A stretch of DNA of 8,365 bases from Nitrososphaera sp. UBA210 (lineage in GTDB: Archaea; Thermoproteota; Nitrososphaeria; Nitrososphaerales; Nitrososphaeraceae): positions 1 through 8,365 of the forward strand of contig DADA01000096.1 in the NCBI GenBank assembly GCA_002494895.1, read 5' to 3'. Positions 5,470 through 8,365 of this stretch are shown piece after piece. The first letter of the stretch is position 1; each line of letters starts with the position of its first letter. Below the pieces are notes generated by a model that searched no databases, had not been told where the DNA came from, and was given only the letters and a program-made list of their open reading frames with translations. The translations under genes and the position numbers were made by a program.

Positions 5470-5730
5470 CTAGGCGCGAACTGATGTTGGCTGAATACTG
5501 CTTCCTATTTGGCTGTATATTTCCAGGAATTTGTTGCCTTTGGGCGTGGTCTTGTACATCCTGCTCTCCTCATCGTGTTCCAGTAGGCCGTTCTCGCTCA
5601 ACATTGAAAGGTACTCCTTCAGTTGCTCATAGGACAGGAACGCACTATACATTATCCTCGTCTTGGTCGCCCCGCCGTTTGCAGCTTCTAGCATCTGCGA
5701 CACAATGTCAGTCCTGCTTCTATATCTCAT
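5470..5730 (-). CDS. Small winged-helix transcription regulator (HTH_45-like)
   Basis: This 86-residue protein is essentially one winged helix. Residues 5-15 form helix 1 (SRTDIVSQMLE), and 20-43 carry GATKTRIMYSAFLSYEQLKE as helix-turn-helix followed by YLSMLSENGLL. Residues 56-70 form the wing and closing strand (SRMYKTTPKGNKFLE). The frame extends upstream to an ATG at 5799, but ATG at 5730 is the right start. The family begins with M-x-Y-R-S-R-T, and a TATA box (TTTTATAC, minus, 5753-5760) lies 27 nt ahead, inside the longer frame. It is a close paralogue of the winged helix at 7018-7419: by hand count 31 of 67 aligned positions are identical. It is divergent from the TRAM gene. A 19-bp imperfect dyad abuts the TATA box and could be an autoregulatory operator. 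Confidence 0.85.
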   Translation of the reverse strand: MRYRSRTDIVSQMLEAANGGATKTRIMYSAFLSYEQLKEYLSMLSENGLLEHDEESRMYKTTPKGNKFLEIYSQIGSSIQPTSVRA

Positions 5731-5752
5731 GCCTACTTTATCGTGGAACATA

Positions 5753-5760
5753 GTATAAAA
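5753..5760 (-). promoter_or_regulatory. TATA box of the 5730 winged-helix gene
   Basis: TTTTATAC on the minus strand is centred 27 nt upstream of ATG 5730 and supports a leaderless start there rather than at the upstream in-frame ATG 5799. Confidence 0.65.
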
Positions 5761-5778
5761 ATATGATTGAATGATATT
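5760..5778. promoter_or_regulatory. 19-bp imperfect dyad beside the TATA box
   Basis: The minus strand reads AATATCATT-C-AATCATATT. The two 9-bp arms are inverted repeats with one mismatched pair. The dyad abuts the TATA box where the BRE would be, a typical operator position in archaea. A second palindrome, TTACGTAA, overlaps its far end at 5777-5784. Confidence 0.45.
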
Positions 5779-5834
5779 ACGTAAGAATTCTGCGGGCAAT
5801 AAAACACCAGTTTCGCCTTGACCGGGTTCATTTG

Positions 5835-5841
5835 TTTATAT
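5835..5841 (+). promoter_or_regulatory. TATA box of the TRAM gene
   Basis: TTTATAT is centred about 33 nt upstream of ATG 5871, giving a predicted leader of only a few nucleotides. Confidence 0.55.
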
Positions 5842-5870
5842 TGGGTGGTCTTAATCATACCCATAGTAAA

Positions 5871-6266
5871 ATGTCATACGGAGGAAGAGGATATGGTGGA
5901 GGCTACGGCGGCGGAAGGTATGGCGACAATCGAGGCGGCTTTGGCGGTCCAAAGCCGGTGGAAATGGGCAAGGAATACGATGTGCAAATCAGTGAAACGA
6001 GCAGGAAGGGCGACGGCATCGCAAGAATACAGGGTTTCGTGATCTTTGTTGTTGGGGGCAGAGTAGGCCAGAAAGTCAAGATAAGAATCACGAATGTTGG
6101 TGCAAGGTTTGCAACTGCTGAGGTTGTAGGCGCTGGTGCTGGACAGCAAGAACAAGGACAGGCCGCGGAGAAAAAGGAAGATGTCGCACCACAAGTCAGC
6201 GACAAGGAAAAGCCAGAGCTTCAGGACTACAAGAGCACGGAAGGAGAACAGCCGCCTTCTGGTTAG
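5871..6266 (+). CDS. TRAM-domain RNA-binding protein with Gly/Arg/Tyr-rich N-terminus
   Basis: This 131-residue protein is a probable RNA chaperone or RNA-binding protein. Residues 1-26 are a Gly/Tyr/Arg-rich low-complexity stretch (repeats of YGGG, GGRYG, RGGFGG). Residues 30-86 are a TRAM domain with its conserved features: the YDVQISETSRKGDGIARIQG opening, FVIFVVGGRVGQKVKIRI, then NVGARFATAEVV. The tail (88-131) is Gln/Glu/Lys-rich and probably disordered. Stand-alone TRAM proteins are widespread in archaea, where some behave like cold-shock RNA chaperones. The Gly-rich head is less usual and recalls eukaryotic RGG proteins. ATG at 5871 is chosen over a TTG at 5832 because the latter lies in the TATA box. 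It is divergent from a winged-helix regulator. Confidence 0.88.
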   Translation: MSYGGRGYGGGYGGGRYGDNRGGFGGPKPVEMGKEYDVQISETSRKGDGIARIQGFVIFVVGGRVGQKVKIRITNVGARFATAEVVGAGAGQQEQGQAAEKKEDVAPQVSDKEKPELQDYKSTEGEQPPSG

Positions 6267-6417
6267 AAGGAACGTGATCTAGCCGCAAGGAAGTACCACC
6301 TCCGTTCGTGTGTGTCTCCCATCTTAGTGAGACTTTGAAAAGCTGATTGACAATAGCCGGGACCACAGGTGCTTTTGTAATCCCTCATGGTTAATTCGCA
6401 GGTTTGAGATGAAATAA

Positions 6418-6434
6418 TAGCCGATTTTAGGCTA
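6418..6434. promoter_or_regulatory. Short inverted repeat upstream of the response regulator
   Basis: TAGCC-GATTTTA-GGCTA has 5-bp arms, extendable with one mismatch. It sits about 22 nt upstream of the TATA-like element of the receiver gene and is a possible operator. The rest of the 6267-6452 gap holds only a minor 5-bp hairpin (GTCTC/GAGAC, 6314-6333). Confidence 0.3.
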
Positions 6435-6455
6435 ATAGAGCCAGAGAACAATCTA

Positions 6456-6464
6456 CTTTAATAC
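6456..6464 (+). promoter_or_regulatory. TATA box of the response-regulator gene
   Basis: CTTTAATAC is centred about 29 nt upstream of the TTG at 6489, supporting initiation at that TTG without a long leader. Confidence 0.5.
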
Positions 6465-6488
6465 GAGAACCTCGTAGCATGACCTATC

Positions 6489-6887
6489 TTGGCAGCATCA
6501 GGACCTGGCGACGTCAAAAGGAGGGTCATGGTACTGGATGACGAATCCGACATCACCACGGTCATGAGGAGAGGACTGGAAGAAAACGGATTCGCGGTCG
6601 ATGTATTCAATGATCCTGAAGACGCAATTAGGGCGTTTGCGCCTGGAAGATATGATATACTAATCTTGGACATCAGAATGCCCAAGATGAACGGATTCGA
6701 CGTATATAGGGAATTGAGAAAATCGGACGAAATGGTAAGGGTAGCGTTTATGACCGCTTTCGAAATCTACAAAGAAGAATTTCAGAAAGTATTTCCGAAC
6801 ATGGACATCAAGTGCTTTTTCAAAAAGCCGGTAAGGATTAGCGACTTGGTCAGCCGTATTGGCCAGGTTTTGTCGACTACGGCATAA
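6489..6887 (+). CDS. Single-domain response regulator (receiver only)
   Basis: This 132-residue CheY-like receiver accepts phosphate from a sensor histidine kinase not encoded in the window. The acidic pair is Asp17/Asp18 (MVLDDES), the phosphoacceptor is Asp61 (DILILDIRMPKMNG), the switch Thr is Thr89 (FMTA), and the conserved Lys is Lys113 in KKP. There is no output domain, so it probably signals by protein contact. The start is TTG at 6489: an in-frame TGA lies at 6480-6482, and the first ATG (6528, residue 14) would delete part of strand beta 1. A GGAGG at 6520-6524 lies only 3 nt before that ATG and mainly encodes Lys-Arg-Arg. The TATA element at 6456-6464 agrees with the TTG. The next gene on the same strand is a winged-helix protein 130 nt away. 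Confidence 0.88.
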   Translation: MAASGPGDVKRRVMVLDDESDITTVMRRGLEENGFAVDVFNDPEDAIRAFAPGRYDILILDIRMPKMNGFDVYRELRKSDEMVRVAFMTAFEIYKEEFQKVFPNMDIKCFFKKPVRISDLVSRIGQVLSTTA

Positions 6888-6907
6888 CACAACTATTATT
6901 CCTATTG

Positions 6908-6939
6908 CAGCTTTAATAGGTTCAGGCGATCGAAAGCTG
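6908..6939 (+). other. Inverted repeat after the response-regulator gene
   Basis: CAGCTTT (6908-6914) and AAAGCTG (6933-6939) are perfect 7-bp arms with an 18-nt loop, about 20 nt after the receiver stop. It could be an RNA stem-loop at the 3' end of that mRNA. No U-tract follows. Confidence 0.35.
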
Positions 6940-6960
6940 TGGACTTAGACAGCCTCAAGT

Positions 6961-6974
6961 TTGTTCTAGAACAA
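6961..6974. promoter_or_regulatory. 14-bp perfect palindrome upstream of the winged-helix/zinc-tail gene
   Basis: TTGTTCTAGAACAA is a perfect palindrome ending 12 nt before the TATA element (6987-6994). Imperfect flanking symmetry (TCAAG on the left, CTTTGA on the right) may extend it. The position suits an operator for an activator or an autoregulator. Confidence 0.5.
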
Positions 6975-6986
6975 GCTTTGATTCAC

Positions 6987-6994
6987 CTTTAATG
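6987..6994 (+). promoter_or_regulatory. TATA box of the winged-helix/zinc-tail gene
   Basis: CTTTAATG is centred 27 nt upstream of ATG 7018. This makes ATG 7018, not the in-frame TTG at 6997, the likely leaderless start. Confidence 0.55.
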
Positions 6995-7017
6995 GTTTGA
7001 GCAGCAATCAAGATCAG

Positions 7018-7419
7018 ATGGAACGAAGGAGCAGGACAGAGATCCTGTCCTTAATCCTGCAATCCGCGGACAATGGTGCGACTCAGACGATTCTGATGTA
7101 TGAAACATATCTTTCCCATGAAGCACTCAGGGGCTATCTTTCCTTCCTTCTCAGAGAGGGCCTTTTGGAATACCGTCAAGGGGAAATGAAATTTAGAACA
7201 ACCGAAGCAGGGCTGAAGTATTTGTCCAGTAGGACAGGAACTCGCGGTTGCAGCCATCAGTGCCAGAAATGTGGAATACTTTATCGCTGCGATTATTCGA
7301 GATGCCATAATCCATTCCAACATGGTTTGTGTCTGCGCTGTGCCAAAGTAATCAGCTGTGAAACCATTGAAGATGCGATGGAGATGGCCAGTCTGTCACT
7401 TCACGAACTTGCAAGATGA
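7018..7419 (+). CDS. Winged-helix regulator fused to a Cys/His-rich, zinc-ribbon-like tail
   Basis: The protein has 133 residues. Residues 5-70 are an HTH_45-like winged helix (SRTEILSLILQ, then GATQTILMYETYLSHEALRG, YLSFLLREGLL, then the wing and TTEAGLKYLS), paralogous to the regulator at 5470-5730. Residues 78-114 form a dense Cys/His segment: Cys78, His80, Cys82, Cys85, Cys91, Cys96, His97, His102, Cys105, Cys108 and Cys114. This includes two C-x2-C knuckles (82/85 and 105/108), which could bind one or two Zn ions or another metal. A helical tail (CETIEDAMEMASLSLHELAR) ends it. The start is set at ATG 7018 by the TATA box and by similarity to the paralogue. The tail could serve metal, redox or protein sensing; this is inference. 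It probably has its own promoter with a 14-bp palindrome. Confidence 0.82.
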   Translation: MERRSRTEILSLILQSADNGATQTILMYETYLSHEALRGYLSFLLREGLLEYRQGEMKFRTTEAGLKYLSSRTGTRGCSHQCQKCGILYRCDYSRCHNPFQHGLCLRCAKVISCETIEDAMEMASLSLHELAR

Positions 7420-7441
7420 AGCGCTGCTTGTTGCCCGCGCT
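7420..7441 (+). other. Small GC-rich hairpin after the zinc-tail gene
   Basis: AGCGC (7420-7424) and GCGCT (7437-7441) can pair across a 12-nt loop, overlapping the TGA stop. No strong U-tract follows closely, so termination is uncertain. Confidence 0.25.
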
Positions 7442-7515
7442 CTTCATTCCATAAAGTTTCTAACCTTTTCGCAATGACCATGCTTAATAATCGCAAAGTC
7501 GACCTTAACTGATAC

Positions 7516-7525
7516 CTTCTTAACG
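7516..7525 (+). promoter_or_regulatory. TATA-like element of the ThDP enzyme gene
   Basis: CTTCTTAACG is centred about 26 nt upstream of ATG 7546, in line with the other leaderless starts. The match to TATA is only moderate. Confidence 0.4.
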
Positions 7526-7545
7526 TACGCGAGCATCATTACAGT

Positions 7546-8365
7546 ATGGAACAGTACGAAAACATGCGGACTGCCGATATTGTTGCGGAGGCTCTGATGC
7601 ACTGGCAGGTTGACACGATTTTCGGCCTTCCTGGCGACGGAATCAATGGCTTTATCGAGGCTCTCAGACGACGTCAGGATAGAATAAGATTTGTTCTGGT
7701 CAGGCACGAAGAGTCTGCGGCCTTTATGGCCTGCGGATATGCGAAATACACGGGAAAGCTGGGGGTATGTGTCGCTACTTCTGGACCTGGCGCAATCCAT
7801 CTCTTGAACGGCCTGTACGACGCCAAGTTGGACAATACCCCGGTACTTGCGATAACTGGCAGCACCTATTCGGACTTGATGAATTCAGCGTACCAGCAAG
7901 ATGTCAACCTGCTGCAGTTGTTCTCGGATGTTGCCGACTATAACACCATGATCAATAGCCCAGAGCACGCAGAGATGGCGGTAGATGTTGCCTGCAGGAC
8001 TGCACTTTCACACAGAGCTGTCAGCCACCTGACAATTCCCATCGACGTTCAGGAAAGAAAACTGGGGGGCAGGTATTCGCGCCACAAGGTACCGGGCCAT
8101 ACTTCGGATGTTTTCGCATCCGCTATCGTCCCCGATCAGGCGCTGCTGAAAAGCGCAGCAGAAATCCTGAACGCCGGAAGCAAGATTGTCTTGCTGGTGG
8201 GGCAAGGGGCACTTGACGCTGGAGACGAAGTGCTTGCGACAGCGAAAAAACTCGGCGCACCGGTTGTCAAGGCGCTCCTAGGCAAAGCGGTAATTCCGGA
8301 TGACGACAAGCACTGTATCGGGGGCATCGGGCTCCTTGGAACCGAACCAGCCACTGACGCCATGA
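7546..8365 (+). CDS. ThDP-dependent pyruvate oxidase/acetolactate synthase-like enzyme (5' part)
   Basis: The frame from ATG 7546 is open for 273 codons to the window end, so the gene is truncated on the right; family members are usually about 550-600 residues. The N-terminal PYR domain has GLPGDG at 27-32, the catalytic Glu in RHEES (Glu55), AAFMACGYAKYTG, then ATSGPGAIHLLNGLYDAKLD and TPVLAITG, all typical of the PoxB/acetolactate synthase superfamily. The central domain begins near residue 197 (VPDQALLKSAAEILNAGSK, then IVLLVGQGA), the FAD-binding or FAD-remnant region. The ThDP/Mg site (GDG-NN) would lie beyond the window. It most resembles pyruvate:quinone dehydrogenase-type 'thiamine pyrophosphate-requiring' proteins, but acetolactate synthase or a related decarboxylase cannot be excluded. 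MRTADIVAE at residue 7 offers a second start; the first fits the TATA-like element better. Confidence 0.85.
   Translation, partial: MEQYENMRTADIVAEALMHWQVDTIFGLPGDGINGFIEALRRRQDRIRFVLVRHEESAAFMACGYAKYTGKLGVCVATSGPGAIHLLNGLYDAKLDNTPVLAITGSTYSDLMNSAYQQDVNLLQLFSDVADYNTMINSPEHAEMAVDVACRTALSHRAVSHLTIPIDVQERKLGGRYSRHKVPGHTSDVFASAIVPDQALLKSAAEILNAGSKIVLLVGQGALDAGDEVLATAKKLGAPVVKALLGKAVIPDDDKHCIGGIGLLGTEPATDAM

Noticed and set aside
5348..5473. 41-codon basic frame on the plus strand (ATG 5348, TAG 5471-5473)
   Set aside because: Overlaps the 3' end of the winged-helix gene, has only a poor TATA-like element about 20 nt upstream and no recognisable motif. It could be revisited if conserved.
5406..5753. 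115-codon plus-strand frame opposite the winged-helix gene
   Set aside because: Cys/Ser/Trp-rich shadow of a well-supported minus-strand gene; it runs into that gene's promoter.
6263..6388. 41-codon minus-strand frame with CGPGYC in the TRAM-receiver gap
   Set aside because: A TATA-like CTATTATTTC lies about 29 nt upstream, but the product is compositionally unremarkable and nothing else supports translation.
7444..7865. Minus-strand frames opposite the start of the ThDP enzyme
   Set aside because: The plus-strand frame has unmistakable ThDP-family motifs; the antisense products show none.
1..8365. Mobile elements, CRISPR arrays, prophage or defence systems
   Set aside because: No transposase or integrase motifs, no terminal inverted repeats, no spaced repeats beyond the octamer, and no phage or nuclease-type genes were seen.

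Overview
The window looks like a chromosomal segment of a Thaumarchaeon (Nitrososphaerota, Nitrososphaera-like ammonia-oxidising archaeon). This is inferred from four things. Many genes start with ATG about 25-28 nt downstream of a TATA-like box and so are probably leaderless. There are several small stand-alone winged-helix regulators of the archaeal HTH_45/ArnR1-like type. There is a small TRAM-domain RNA-binding protein and a receiver-only response regulator. Mostly monocistronic small genes lie on both strands. No tRNA, rRNA, insertion sequence or CRISPR array was seen.

Layout. Positions 14-1277 (minus) hold a Rieske [2Fe-2S] domain and a flavodoxin-like FMN reductase domain in two overlapping frames. 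The reading frames strongly suggest one Rieske-flavoprotein fusion split by a single extra base near 780-782. Divergent from it is a small single-span membrane protein (1360-1689), then a VOC/glyoxalase-fold protein (1755-2153). Next are a Lys/Glu/Ala-rich LEA-like helical protein (2289-2759) and, convergent with it, a very hydrophilic protein with a KGG-like stress motif (2842-3147). A 49-residue C2H2 zinc-finger protein (3321-3470) follows, then a YokE-like PH-domain protein (3489-3872, minus) divergent from a winged-helix protein (3994-4314). Then come a four-span DUF6328-like membrane protein (4336-4779, minus) with a triple octamer repeat in its leader, and a two-gene unit on the minus strand: a 26-residue membrane miniprotein (5124-5204) followed by a 70-residue helical protein with its own Shine-Dalgarno (4887-5099).

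The right part is regulatory. A winged-helix regulator (5470-5730, minus) is divergent from the Gly/Arg/Tyr-rich TRAM protein (5871-6266). A single-domain response regulator (6489-6887) follows, then a paralogous winged-helix protein carrying a Cys/His-rich tail (7018-7419). The window ends inside a ThDP-dependent pyruvate oxidase/acetolactate synthase-type enzyme (7546 onward).

The genes do not form one pathway. The segment mixes redox enzymes, hydrophilic stress-type proteins, and an unusual density of tiny regulators with dyad symmetry elements in their promoters. The most notable items are the frameshifted Rieske-flavodoxin fusion, the winged-helix/zinc-tail fusion, the miniprotein operon, the mini zinc finger and the octamer repeat. 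Family assignments are from recognition of motifs by eye, without database searches.
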